Shown here in pieces: positions 39,823-48,638 of a stretch of 64,000 bases of DNA. How positions within the stretch are numbered: the first letter of the stretch is position 1; the number at the start of each line of letters is the position of its first letter. Source of the DNA: Edaphobacter sp. 4G125 (GTDB taxonomy: Bacteria > Acidobacteriota > Terriglobia > Terriglobales > Acidobacteriaceae); the NCBI RefSeq assembly GCF_014274685.1, contig NZ_CP060393.1:858501-922500 (forward strand), in the 5' to 3' direction. Under the pieces are notes generated by a model that saw nothing but the letters and a program-made list of their open reading frames with translations, made no database searches and was not told the origin of the DNA. Made by a program: the position numbers and the translations under genes.

Positions 39823-41472
39823 TCAATTCTGAGACGATTTTGTTTGAGGTGGAGGATAGTACGGCAGTTTCTGCTGCTCTTCCGTGGCCCGTTTTACCCC
39901 AATATCCCCAAACAGCAGGCTGGGAACGATGGTGGTTTGCGGCACTGCGCCAAGCGAGTTGTTCACGTAAGGATCGTCTCCGGCGGCCAGGATCTCGGAG
40001 CGCAGGCTGCGATTATCCAGCTCGTCGAAGACCGCGCCGCGAACCAGTTGACGGTTGCCATCGGGGTGGACAAGGTAGAGCAGGCGCGGAACTTCGCCTC
40101 CCATCGTCTCGACTGCGTAGACGTCGCGTTTCTGCTCCTTCGCCATGCCAAGCAGACGGTTGTTCAGATCTGCAACCGACACAGGATGATTCGATTTGAA
40201 GACCATGACACCGCTACGTGAGTGTGCCGGCGCTCCTGGAGCAGCCCTACCATGCCCGTTGGAAGAGGGGAAGTCTTTGATGGGTTCGCGACCGATCAGG
40301 TAGTTGTCGAGCCGTCCGTTCGTCACGATATCGACCGATTGCGCAGGAACGCCTTCATCGTCGATCAGGTATGCGCCAAGGAGTGATCGCCCGGAAAATT
40401 TTGTCTCCAGCGGATTATCGACAACGCTCATGAACTCCGGTAGAACACGGGCTTTGAAGCTGGAGCTATAAGCGCCACGGGTACGCGCGGTCGTGCCCAG
40501 CTCGGGGCGGTCGGCTTCGACATTTCCGACAAAGAGGCGATTCATCACGTCGGAAGCGGCGTCACCCGAGAACAACACGGGGCCGTGATAGTCCTCGGCA
40601 TCGACCAGGGGAGCCTTACGAAGTGCATCGAGGCTTTTAAGATCATCGATAACCTGCTTGCGGAATTCAGGCCAGCTTTCAAGCTCGTTCGCTGTGACTG
40701 CAACCGAACCATTATCGCGAGCCAGTCTCATGCCATCGGGAGCCTGTCCACCTACACTGATGGCGTTGTTATATCCGCTTAGGCCATAGCGAACAACGGT
40801 GCCTTCTGTATTGACGAGATAGCGGTTCAACGTCATGGCGCGGATGTTTGCGGTCGAGTACTGTATCTGATCGGCAAAGGTGCGTACCCCGGGATCGGTC
40901 GCATAGAGGCCGCTGGCTTCAATGATGCGCTTGCGCCATTCCTTGCGATCGATTTCCAGCTTGCGCAAAGGCTCGATGTGTTGAACCGGCTTCTCCTGAG
41001 AGAAGTCCTTTTCTGCACGGACCGATTGAAACTGCTGCATGGCAGCCAGCTTGGCGGAGTAAGTGCGAAGAGCATTCTTGTAAGCCTCGTCGGTGGCAGT
41101 CCACAGAGCATAACGGAGCGCGACGGGATCGTTGTCACCGGGAGCGAGCTGCACGGCACCATCGCCTCGACCGGTGCTGGAATCAGTGATGTAGTCTCCC
41201 ACCCGAACGGTTACGCGCACGACGCGCTGACGGCCCTCTTCTTCACGGGTAAGGGCGCCGTAGTTGGCCACGGCCTCATAGCTCGAAAAGTCATCAAGCC
41301 GGTACTCAATGAAGTAGGGCCGCTGCATTCCCGGGAGCACAAGCTGTGCTTTTTCCCGTTCCAGCTCAGCCTGCATTGCCTTGAGCATGGGGTCGTCTGT
41401 TTGGGCAGCGCAGGGAATTGTTGCCAGCGCAAGAACGCAGAGGATCGAGGATCTTTGCAGGAGTTTCTTCAT
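39823..41472 (-). CDS. exported TldD/PmbA family protein without the metal motif (TldE-like)
   Basis: 549 residues. Signal peptide (SSILCVLALATIPCAAQ). The TldD/PmbA fold is recognisable through YHGPVLFSGDAASDVM and GRSLLGAYLIDDEGVPAQ, but the HExxxH helix is replaced by NRLFVGNVEAD, so no zinc site remains. In the classical TldD/TldE heterodimer one subunit carries the metal and the other does not; this is the metal-free one. Its ATG overlaps the stop of the TldD-like gene by four bases (ATGA), consistent with stoichiometric synthesis. Export is unusual, since TldD/E normally work in the cytosol. Confidence 0.85.
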   Translation of the reverse strand: MKKLLQRSSILCVLALATIPCAAQTDDPMLKAMQAELEREKAQLVLPGMQRPYFIEYRLDDFSSYEAVANYGALTREEEGRQRVVRVTVRVGDYITDSSTGRGDGAVQLAPGDNDPVALRYALWTATDEAYKNALRTYSAKLAAMQQFQSVRAEKDFSQEKPVQHIEPLRKLEIDRKEWRKRIIEASGLYATDPGVRTFADQIQYSTANIRAMTLNRYLVNTEGTVVRYGLSGYNNAISVGGQAPDGMRLARDNGSVAVTANELESWPEFRKQVIDDLKSLDALRKAPLVDAEDYHGPVLFSGDAASDVMNRLFVGNVEADRPELGTTARTRGAYSSSFKARVLPEFMSVVDNPLETKFSGRSLLGAYLIDDEGVPAQSVDIVTNGRLDNYLIGREPIKDFPSSNGHGRAAPGAPAHSRSGVMVFKSNHPVSVADLNNRLLGMAKEQKRDVYAVETMGGEVPRLLYLVHPDGNRQLVRGAVFDELDNRSLRSEILAAGDDPYVNNSLGAVPQTTIVPSLLFGDIGVKRATEEQQKLPYYPPPQTKSSQN

Positions 41473-43205
41473 CGCTTGCTCTCCTTTCCGCCTTCACTCA
41501 TGGGCGGAGGTGGAAGGATCGGCGGACGTGCCGTACCCTGGGCCTGCCGCTGCGTTTCAATCTCGCTGACGAGCATTGCGGGAGCTACAGCGCTTACCGG
41601 GATACTCCCGGATTCGGCTCCGCAGATTCCGTTGAAGACATCCTGCTTATTGTCGGTGGCAACGATACGGTTGAGTGCAGCCTGCGGGGTGCCGACGATG
41701 GAGACACCTCGTACCAGTTCATCGGGGCGACCGTCGACATAGACGCGGTAGACCACCAGCGGAATAACCTGGAAGGCTTGCGGGGATCGACGTGCGGTCA
41801 CGGCAAAACCGGAGGAGATGTCTTCGAAATAAAGTCCGTAAGGCTTGCCTTGTCGCTTGGCCTCGTCGATCAACATCTGGCGAAGCTCTTTGTCGCTAAC
41901 GGTCTTGGTCGAGCTGACGATGAGGTTGCCCTGGCGTCCTGTGGGCATGCGGCCGACCTCGGCGCGGCCATGTCCGTTGGAATTTGCAAAGCTGGCGATG
42001 GGAAGCCGTGACATGAGGAAGGTTTCGAGTACGCCATCTTTGATCAGGTCGACGCGCCGCGCTGGCTGGCCCTCATCGTCATAGCTGTAGTGACCGCTCA
42101 GGGATTCCCCATTGAAGTTTTTCAGGGTGGGATCGTCGGTCACGCTCATGAAGCTGGGGAGAATCTGCTTGCCCAATAGCTTGGTAAAGGTCTGGCCTTC
42201 GTTGTCGCCACGCTGACGCTGGCCTTCGAGCCGGTGGCCGAGGACCTCGTGAAAGAAGACGGCAGAGGCTCGGCCGCTGAGAATCGCCGGGCCATTATAG
42301 GGTTCGGTTACAGGAGCTGTCCGTAGAGCGACGAGGTTCTTTGCCATCGCGGTGGCTTTCTCGACCAGGGTCTTCTGATCCGGCAGATGTGCAAGGGAAT
42401 CGGCCTCGAAGGTTTCAGCGCGGAAGAGGTCCATACCATCGTCTGCTCGGGTCCGCACAACGATGACCAGTCGTGCAACCTGATTTGGCGTAGCGACCTT
42501 TGTCCCCTCCGACGAGACGAAGTATGCGGTTTCTGTTCCAGCCTGGACGGTCACATTATCGAAGAAGATCTCGGGATACTGACGGAAGATCTTAGAGAGA
42601 TCTCGCAGACGGTTTTCCCATGAGGTTTGATCCACCATAAGAGGCGAGGAGGCTGGCAGCACTGCCGTTACGGGCTTCTCCGTTGAGAAGTCTGCGGAGC
42701 TATCTTCTTCCTTGGCCCGTACCTGCTGCTCGGTCTTTACCTTCAGGTAGCTGTCGAGCGCCTTGGCATATCCACGATTGGTCGCAAACCAGAGACTGCG
42801 CTCGATGGCGGTGCGGTCATCGGTGAGAGGGAGGGGAATGGTGGTCAGAGCGCTGGCGCGATGGTCGCCGTGGGTATTGTCCTGCTCCGGGGTGCCGATG
42901 CGGAGCTGGACATCGGCGGTGCGACGGCGACTCTGATGCGAGAGGGCGATCGCTCCGTATTGGGCCGTCATATTGAAGCTGTCGGAGTCGCTGAGCGAAT
43001 AGCTCAGGAAGTATGGTTTGGGTTCCTGTGCGGAACCGGCGCTACCGAGCGAGTTTATGGCGCGGTGCAACTCTGCATCCATAGCATCCAGAAGAAGTGC
43101 GTTGGGTTGTGTTTGTTTTGAGGGTGCAGCTTCAGCATGAAGCAACGGAGAAGGCAGGGCCAGCAAAACGGCGATCAAGGCGCAGACGGCGCGAACGTTC
43201 TTCAT
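41469..43205 (-). CDS. exported TldD-like metalloprotease
   Basis: 578 residues. Signal peptide (VCALIAVLLALPSPLLHA). The TldD metal motif is intact: H319-E320-V-L-G-H324 followed by RLEG, and the C-terminal FNGICGAESGSIPVSAVAPA supplies the conserved Cys. TldD/TldE cleaves unfolded peptides, including leaders of ribosomal natural products (microcin B17). With signal peptides on both subunits the complex would be periplasmic. First gene of a unit with the TldE-like and PH-like genes. Confidence 0.88.
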   Translation of the reverse strand: MKNVRAVCALIAVLLALPSPLLHAEAAPSKQTQPNALLLDAMDAELHRAINSLGSAGSAQEPKPYFLSYSLSDSDSFNMTAQYGAIALSHQSRRRTADVQLRIGTPEQDNTHGDHRASALTTIPLPLTDDRTAIERSLWFATNRGYAKALDSYLKVKTEQQVRAKEEDSSADFSTEKPVTAVLPASSPLMVDQTSWENRLRDLSKIFRQYPEIFFDNVTVQAGTETAYFVSSEGTKVATPNQVARLVIVVRTRADDGMDLFRAETFEADSLAHLPDQKTLVEKATAMAKNLVALRTAPVTEPYNGPAILSGRASAVFFHEVLGHRLEGQRQRGDNEGQTFTKLLGKQILPSFMSVTDDPTLKNFNGESLSGHYSYDDEGQPARRVDLIKDGVLETFLMSRLPIASFANSNGHGRAEVGRMPTGRQGNLIVSSTKTVSDKELRQMLIDEAKRQGKPYGLYFEDISSGFAVTARRSPQAFQVIPLVVYRVYVDGRPDELVRGVSIVGTPQAALNRIVATDNKQDVFNGICGAESGSIPVSAVAPAMLVSEIETQRQAQGTARPPILPPPPMSEGGKESKR

Positions 43206-43352
43206 CGGGATAAACTCGTTTCCCTCGATATAGCAAAATCGGGACTGAGCAGAGTGTATCGGAAGTGGCAGCGTAGCACCTTAGACAGTCTGGGTTGGAA
43301 GATTGCAGGAGAGTTTGTAATCGTGACAAACTGGCTCAACTCGGGAGTAAAA

Positions 43353-44675
43353 ATGCGCCTTCGGATCCTTGTTTTTCTTCTCCTGCTTTCGGTTTCTCTC
43401 CTCGTACCTTCCCCGCTGGCGGCGCAGACCTCGGCGGAACCCACCACTCAAGTACAGACAGATTCCAATTCGCAGCAACATTCTGCCTATTCGCTTTCTC
43501 CGGAGAAGCTAGAGCGCGCGATTGCCTATTCGCGCATCCGCGTAATTCTGGATTTTGCCGGAAGCGGATGGGGAATTCTGCAGCTTATTCTCCTACTCGG
43601 ATTGGGTGTCGTGGCCAAGATGCGCAACGTGGCGATTCATCTGAGCCGCAACCGCTGGGCCCAGGGATTTGCGTTCATCTTTCTTTTATTGGCTGTGACG
43701 ACGGCACTTGATCTGCCACTGGATCTCTATGGCCATCATGCAGCTGTGGTCTATGGCCAATCGGTACAGGGGTGGGGAAGCTGGGCCTGGGATGCGGTCA
43801 AGAGCTTTCTGCTGACGCTAGTCTTCGGCGGGCTGCTGGTGATGCTGTTGTTCTGGGTGATTCGCAAGTCTCCGAGCCGGTGGTGGTTCTGGTTCTGGAT
43901 TCCGGCGATGGTCGCCGTGCTGATTGGAGTCTTTGTCGCACCAGTGTTGATCGACCCCCTCTTCAATAAGTTTGAGCCGTTGGAGAAGACGAATCCTGCA
44001 CTGGTCGAGCGTCTTGAAAAGGTCGTTGCTCGTGGCGGTATTCATATCCCGCCCGATCGCATGTACCTGATGAAGGCCAGCGAGAAGGTTACGACGCTGA
44101 ATGCTTACGTTACGGGTTATGGAGCTTCGAAGCGAGTGGTGGTGTGGGATAACTCCGTCAACAAGGCCACACCGGACGAGATCAGTTTTATCTTTGGCCA
44201 TGAGATGGGGCACTACGTCTTAAATCACATTCCGGCGACCCTGATCTTCTTAGGCATACTTCTGCTGGTGGAGTTTTACATAGGATTTCGTGGTGTGCGT
44301 TGGCTGATTGCTCGTTATGGAAGCCGCTGGAAAATTGCATCGCAGAACGACTGGGGAGCGCTGGTAGTACTTCTGCTGGTTCTGGCGGTACTGTCTTTTT
44401 TCAGTGAACCGATTGTGAATGGCTATAGTCGGATGCACGAACACGAAGCAGATGTCTATGGACAGGAGGCAATCCATGGAATCGTTAGCGATCCGCAGAA
44501 AGTTGCACAACAATCTTTTCAGCTTCTGGGAGAGCTCTCCCTGACCGATCCCAATCCGAATCCTTTTGTGGAGTTCTGGAGTTTCAGTCATCCTTCGGTT
44601 GCGAGCCGCGCAGCCTTCGCAGAAAAGTACAACCCCTGGGTCGCGGGTGGGCATCCGAAGTACTTCGCTAAATGA
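43353..44675 (+). CDS. M48 family (Ste24/CAAX protease-like) membrane metalloprotease
   Basis: About 440 residues from the ATG with GGGAG six bases upstream; upstream in-frame starts are unsupported. Signal or first helix (residues 4-24), several transmembrane segments (about 75-90, 105-120, 155-170, 178-198, 292-312, 335-352), and the gluzincin site H283-E284-M-G-H287 with the distal Glu363 in SRMHEHEAD. This matches the Peptidase_M48_N plus M48 arrangement of Ste24. Likely membrane-protein quality control. Confidence 0.93.
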   Translation: MRLRILVFLLLLSVSLLVPSPLAAQTSAEPTTQVQTDSNSQQHSAYSLSPEKLERAIAYSRIRVILDFAGSGWGILQLILLLGLGVVAKMRNVAIHLSRNRWAQGFAFIFLLLAVTTALDLPLDLYGHHAAVVYGQSVQGWGSWAWDAVKSFLLTLVFGGLLVMLLFWVIRKSPSRWWFWFWIPAMVAVLIGVFVAPVLIDPLFNKFEPLEKTNPALVERLEKVVARGGIHIPPDRMYLMKASEKVTTLNAYVTGYGASKRVVVWDNSVNKATPDEISFIFGHEMGHYVLNHIPATLIFLGILLLVEFYIGFRGVRWLIARYGSRWKIASQNDWGALVVLLLVLAVLSFFSEPIVNGYSRMHEHEADVYGQEAIHGIVSDPQKVAQQSFQLLGELSLTDPNPNPFVEFWSFSHPSVASRAAFAEKYNPWVAGGHPKYFAK

Positions 44676-44723
44676 AGTCGCAGCAACGTAAAAACGAAGG
44701 ACAAAAAGAACGAGAGACGAACG

Positions 44724-45068
44724 ATGAATCCAGATTGCTTGTTTTGCAAGATTCTTGCCGGTCAGATCCCTGCAAACCGCGTCTATGAAGACGAGTACTG
44801 CATTGGGTTTCCTGATATCAATCCCCAGGCACCGACGCACCTGCTCCTTATTCCCAAGGAGCACATTGCATCTCAGGCAAAGGCCTTGGCCGAACACAAA
44901 CCGCTTCTCGGACACCTGATGGCGGCCGCGGCAGATTTAGCGCGGGCACAAAAGTTGGATAAAGGATATCGAGTGGTGATCAATACTGGAGATGACGGAG
45001 GCCAGACGGTCCATCATCTCCATCTGCATCTTCTGGGCGGACGCCCAATGGCGTGGCCTCCAGGATAA
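44724..45068 (+). CDS. HIT family (HinT-like) nucleotide hydrolase
   Basis: 114 residues, typical size. CLFCKILAGQIPA at the N-terminus, then the histidine triad H98-L-H100-L-H102 (HHLHLHLLGG) near the C-terminus, ending in WPPG. HinT proteins hydrolyse AMP-lysine and aminoacyl-adenylates in the cytosol. It sits about 50 bases after the M48 gene, so may be co-transcribed. Confidence 0.95.
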   Translation: MNPDCLFCKILAGQIPANRVYEDEYCIGFPDINPQAPTHLLLIPKEHIASQAKALAEHKPLLGHLMAAAADLARAQKLDKGYRVVINTGDDGGQTVHHLHLHLLGGRPMAWPPG

Positions 45069-45077
45069 AGAGGCCAC
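45053..45077. terminator. hairpin at the end of the HIT gene
   Basis: GTGGCCTC (45053-45060) and GAGGCCAC (45070-45077) form a perfect 8-base stem spanning the HIT stop codon, between convergent genes. There is no T tract, so termination is uncertain. Confidence 0.4.
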
Positions 45078-45091
45078 ACCAGGCGGCAGAA

Positions 45092-46141
45092 TTACTGGTT
45101 GTAGTTGTTGTCGTCGTCCTCGGCGGTTCCATAACGTCGCAGAAGGTTGGGAAGATTCTGCGAGAAGGCTGCTCGTGGCATAACCGTATCGCAGCCGGCC
45201 TCTGTGGCCTTTGCCTTCAGATCGCCTTGGAGATGCGAGAGGAAACCGATGATCGAAGTCCCTTTCTTGAGCTTTGCCTTCAGCTTGGGGATCAGGGTCA
45301 GGGGCTTGGCGTTGGTGTTGTTCAGATCGAAGACGATGAGGCCGGGACGCTCTTCTTCATTCGCGCTGGTCAGCTGCGCGATGACCTCTTTATCGTTCTT
45401 CACAAAGGCGACCTTGACACCGAGTTTGCGTGAGGTCTCCTGAATCTTGGCCAGGAAGAAGAGATCTTCGATGAAGAAGAAGATCTTTGTGGGCGCATCT
45501 TCCGGAATAGGAATAGCGCGGCCCTGGGAGTAGTCAATAGGCTGGGAGTCGGTGGCGTAGAAGCCGCGTCCGTTGCCACCGGAACGCCGGGAGTTTCCGG
45601 TATCGATCGTGGAAGGTGGGGTATCGGCGAAGTTGCCGTTGACCTCGCGGTAGCTGTGGTCCATGGGGCCAACGAAGCTTCGAGCTCCGCGCTGCTGCTG
45701 TTTTCCACCCTTGGAGCGTTTGTAAGCGTTGTTGCCGGGTTGGTGAGAATCGCGGAAGCCACCGTTGCCGCTGTTGAAGTCGGCGTTGTTTCCCGGATTC
45801 TGGTCGGAGCCGCGCTGTCGATCCCGTCCGCGGAACTTCTTCTTCCAGCGCTTGCTTCCGCCCTGTCCCTGTTGGCCATTGCCCTGAAAGGGCTGGGAGG
45901 GAGCAGACGGGGCTGTGGCCTGAACCGTGGGAATCACATTGCTCTGTTCGCCGCTGGGCGAAGGGGAGACTGCTGCTTCCATCTTATTTTTGCGCTTTCT
46001 GCGCCGCCGGCGGCTGCTTTTGGATTGACCCATGCCTGGAGCGCTCGGCCCACCAGCATATTGTGACTCCCCGTCCTGGACAGGGGCCGCTGCGGAACCC
46101 TGGTGCGTCTGCACCTCGGGTACATTCTGCTCTGAAGTCAT
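45092..46141 (-). CDS. receiver-like protein with a basic disordered N-terminus
   Basis: About 349 residues from the ATG with AGGAAG eight bases upstream (a TTG at 46171 also exists). Residues 1-215 are low complexity: basic runs (RRRRRKRKNK, KRWKKKFRGRDRQR), Gly/Asn/Gln-rich, predicted disordered and possibly RNA-binding. Residues 218-335 fold like a response-regulator receiver: acidic pair E225-D226, phosphoacceptor-like D272 (IVFDLNN), Ser302, but Arg323 where Lys is usual. It may be a phosphorylation-independent receiver. The partner is unknown. Confidence 0.7.
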   Translation of the reverse strand: MTSEQNVPEVQTHQGSAAAPVQDGESQYAGGPSAPGMGQSKSSRRRRRKRKNKMEAAVSPSPSGEQSNVIPTVQATAPSAPSQPFQGNGQQGQGGSKRWKKKFRGRDRQRGSDQNPGNNADFNSGNGGFRDSHQPGNNAYKRSKGGKQQQRGARSFVGPMDHSYREVNGNFADTPPSTIDTGNSRRSGGNGRGFYATDSQPIDYSQGRAIPIPEDAPTKIFFFIEDLFFLAKIQETSRKLGVKVAFVKNDKEVIAQLTSANEEERPGLIVFDLNNTNAKPLTLIPKLKAKLKKGTSIIGFLSHLQGDLKAKATEAGCDTVMPRAAFSQNLPNLLRRYGTAEDDDNNYNQ

Positions 46142-46934
46142 GCTTCCACTTCCTGTTGCGCCAAAGCGCAATTAGCGATTCACTCCCACGACAATGGAGC
46201 TTCTTCCTTCGTCTAGGGAGACGAAGAGAGGAGAACCAAACCCGTATTGCAGCGTCGGAGGAAACGATCTCAATTTGTACTCAAAACGGACTTCTCTTTT
46301 GCCGCTACCTGCCGTCGGCTCATGAGCTTCAGCCCGGACGACACGGAACGCCTGAAATCGGACGTTCCTTTTCACCCTTTCATTCCTTTTGAAACCTTGC
46401 CGGCTACGCCGGTCCATTCAAATCGAATGCCTCGATCACTTTAGAACGGTTGCGTCGGTACACAGAGTCGGAACCCACGACCAGTTCATGAGGCAAACAC
46501 AGGGTATCCACAAAACCTTGTGCTTGGCAAGCACTCTATGTGGACACTCTTATTTTACCGGGATTCCGATACGATGTCCATTTATCTGATCGCGGACAGA
46601 AACGACAGAGCCACTTCCGTAGAAGCGGCTCTACCCAGAATGGCCAGTCACTGGCCTCCCATAAAGGGAACTCTGTGGAGTTCCCGCCACTGATCGTTTC
46701 GGCTGCACCGGCGTTGGATGAAGCTCGTGCCCAGAATCAGGGGGTGTTCGAATCTCAGCGCAGGGGCCTTGGACTACGAGACACATTCATGGAAAGAGCA
46801 ATTTCCATTCCAAAGTAGGAAGCCTTATTTTGCAGGCAGTTTCGCGATTTTCGGTCGGACCTCTGTCCAGAAAATTGGGCATTGCCTTTGACGTGCTCCA
46901 TATTTTGGGATTCGCGTATTGGTGGAGGTTTTGT
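46142..46934. other. gene-free region with a cluster of perfect hairpins
   Basis: About 800 bases without a credible protein gene. Inside lie at least five good inverted repeats: GTGCTT/AAGCAC enclosed by TCCACA/TGTGGA (46507-46544), AGAGCC-A-CTTC/GAAG-C-GGCTCT (46607-46632), GGCCAG/CTGGCC (46642-46656), GGGAACTC/GAGTTCCC (46666-46685) and ATGGAAA/TTTCCAT (46789-46808), plus CCGGC/GCCGG at 46400-46412. It may be a structured RNA gene or a cluster of palindromic repeats; I do not recognise a known RNA family. Confidence 0.5.
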
Positions 46935-46963
46935 TTGACCGTCTCAGTGCGCGGTCCTATAAT
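46935..46963 (+). promoter_or_regulatory. strong sigma-70 promoter of the ompH pair
   Basis: TTGACC (46935-46940), exactly 17 bases, then a perfect TATAAT (46958-46963). It is the best promoter in the window and would give a leader of about 170 bases for the tandem OmpH genes. Confidence 0.8.
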
Positions 46964-47025
46964 CGACCTGTTCTGGCAGCCCTCTCGCTCACTGCCGGCG
47001 GTGACGCTGGATGGTCGAGGTATAG

Positions 47026-47049
47026 ATGATGTGCATTAACACATCATCG
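47026..47049 (+). promoter_or_regulatory. perfect hairpin in the ompH leader
   Basis: GATGATGTG (47026-47034), loop CATTAA, CACATCATC (47041-47049): a perfect 9-base stem about 60 bases inside the transcript predicted from the promoter at 46935. It may stabilise the mRNA or be an operator. Confidence 0.45.
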
Positions 47050-47142
47050 AGCGGATGCAGGGCCATTGGCTCGAAAGGCAGCGATCCTGCACCTACGGCC
47101 GGATGATTTTTGCACGATCCCCGAAGGAGTACCGAACACCGC

Positions 47143-47802
47143 ATGAATCGCAATGTTGTTTTTGGTTCCGCCCTTGCTGCGGTGTTAACCTCTGCCGCCA
47201 GTTTGGCGCAAGCCCCCGCGGCACAGACAGCCCCCGCTCCAGTAGCCCCCCAGGCGGTTCCCGCAAAGATCGCCATTATCGAATACGAACAGGCCGCTGC
47301 TGCAACCAACGAGGGCCAGCGGAGCCTCCACGAGATTCAGCAGAAGTATCAGCCTAAAAAGACTCAGCTCGACGCCCTTGCGGCGGAGATTGAGACGTTG
47401 CAGAAACAGCTTCAGTCTGCTCCGGCGACGATGACAGATGAAGATCGCGCCTCGCGTGCGCGAGCAATCGACACCAAGCAGAAGCAGTACCAGCGCGATG
47501 CCGAAGATGCATCCAATGCCTACTCCGCAGAAGTGCAGGAAGCAATTGGCAAGATTGCCCAGAAGCTTGGCCCTGTCGTTATCAAATATGTGCAGCAGAA
47601 CGGCTACACAATGCTGCTCGACAACAACGGGCAACAACAGGGTGGTCTGACCCTGATGTGGGCTCCTGGAACGGATATTTCGCAAGCAGTAGTCGATGCG
47701 TATAACGCGTCTTCCGGCGTTGCCGCTCCTCTTCCGGCTGCGCCGTCGGCACCCCGCCCTCAGCCAACGGCTCCCACAGCGAAGCCAGGAGCGTCCAAGT
47801 AA
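47143..47802 (+). CDS. OmpH/Skp family periplasmic chaperone, copy 1
   Basis: About 219 residues from the ATG; GAAGGAG is 13 bases upstream. Signal peptide (MNRNVVFGSALAAVLTSAASLAQA), then the OmpH pattern: a short strand (AKIAIIEYEQAA), a long coiled coil (about 60-150, KKTQLDALAAEIETLQKQLQ) forming the tentacle, then a returning strand. The tail is Pro/Ala-rich. Skp-like trimers hold unfolded outer-membrane proteins in the periplasm, fitting a species with many TonB receptors. The paralogue 84 bases downstream has the same leader and organisation. Confidence 0.88.
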   Translation: MNRNVVFGSALAAVLTSAASLAQAPAAQTAPAPVAPQAVPAKIAIIEYEQAAAATNEGQRSLHEIQQKYQPKKTQLDALAAEIETLQKQLQSAPATMTDEDRASRARAIDTKQKQYQRDAEDASNAYSAEVQEAIGKIAQKLGPVVIKYVQQNGYTMLLDNNGQQQGGLTLMWAPGTDISQAVVDAYNASSGVAAPLPAAPSAPRPQPTAPTAKPGASK

Positions 47803-47885
47803 CTACGTCGGCAATTTTTGTATGATCCGCGAAGGCAGTTCTTCGCACTAACTTTGTACGATCCCGAAGGAGTATCAAACACCGC

Positions 47886-48587
47886 ATGAATCGCAACCTT
47901 GTACTTGTCTCCGCACTTACCGCGGGACTGTCGACTGCCGCTGCGATGGCGCAGACGGCTGCAACCCCCGCTCCCGCCACCGCCGCTCCTGCGGCTGCTG
48001 CAACCAACACACCGCCACCGCCTCCGCAGGCCGTTCCCGCCAAGATTGCCCTGATCGCCTTTGAGCAGGCTGTTTTTGCCACTAATGAGGGCCAACAGGC
48101 AGTACAGACCGTGCAAAAGAAGTACGAGCCGAAGCGCCAACAGATCGAATCTCTGGGGCAAGAGGTCGATTCGTTGAAGAAACAGCTTCAGAGTGCTCCG
48201 GCAAGTTTGAGCGACGAAGAGCGTGCTACCCGTCTGCGTAACATTGATGCGAAGGAAAAGCAGCTCAACCGCGATGCGGAAGATGCCAACAACGCTTACC
48301 AGGCCGACCTGCAGGAGGCATATGCCAAGGTTGCCCGTAAGGTCTCGGCCGCTGTGCAGAGTTACGTTGCCCAGAACGGCTACACGCTGCTGCTCGATGT
48401 CAGCAACCAGCAGAACAGCAATGTGATGTGGGCCAGCCAAAACCCGAATATCGACATCACGCAAGCTGTAGTCACTGCTTATAATGCCTCTTCGGGTGTT
48501 TCAGCGCCTCCTCCAGCCGCTCCTTCAGCAGCCCGTCCTCACACCGCGGCACCGGCCGCTTCACATCCTTCCACGACCAAAAAGTAA
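47886..48587 (+). CDS. OmpH/Skp family periplasmic chaperone, copy 2
   Basis: 233 residues. Signal peptide (ALTAGLSTAAAMA), an Ala/Pro-rich linker, then the OmpH core with long coiled coil (KKYEPKRQQIESLGQEVDSL). It aligns along its whole length with copy 1 (KLQSAPA-type repeats, NGYTxLLD, QAVVxAYNASSGV). The 25 or so bases before each ATG are nearly identical (gaaggagta...aacaccgc). Tandem duplication; closed by a strong terminator. Confidence 0.88.
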   Translation: MNRNLVLVSALTAGLSTAAAMAQTAATPAPATAAPAAAATNTPPPPPQAVPAKIALIAFEQAVFATNEGQQAVQTVQKKYEPKRQQIESLGQEVDSLKKQLQSAPASLSDEERATRLRNIDAKEKQLNRDAEDANNAYQADLQEAYAKVARKVSAAVQSYVAQNGYTLLLDVSNQQNSNVMWASQNPNIDITQAVVTAYNASSGVSAPPPAAPSAARPHTAAPAASHPSTTKK

Positions 48588-48602
48588 AATCCGCTTATCT
48601 TA

Positions 48603-48638
48603 CAGGGAGGGCCATTCAGGCCCTCCCTGTTTCTGTTT
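48603..48638 (+). terminator. rho-independent terminator of the ompH pair
   Basis: CAGGGAGGGCC (48603-48613), loop ATTCA, GGCCCTCCCTG (48619-48629), then tttctgttt. A perfect 11-base stem, 15 bases after the stop. Confidence 0.93.

Noticed and set aside
46735..46775. tRNA-like T-arm sequence gtgttcgaatctcag
   Set aside because: The flanking bases do not pair as a T stem, and no acceptor, anticodon or D arm fits on either side.
46540..46818. A 92-codon frame in the hairpin region
   Set aside because: It runs through four perfect palindromes, has no ribosome site and has unstructured composition; the region looks non-coding.
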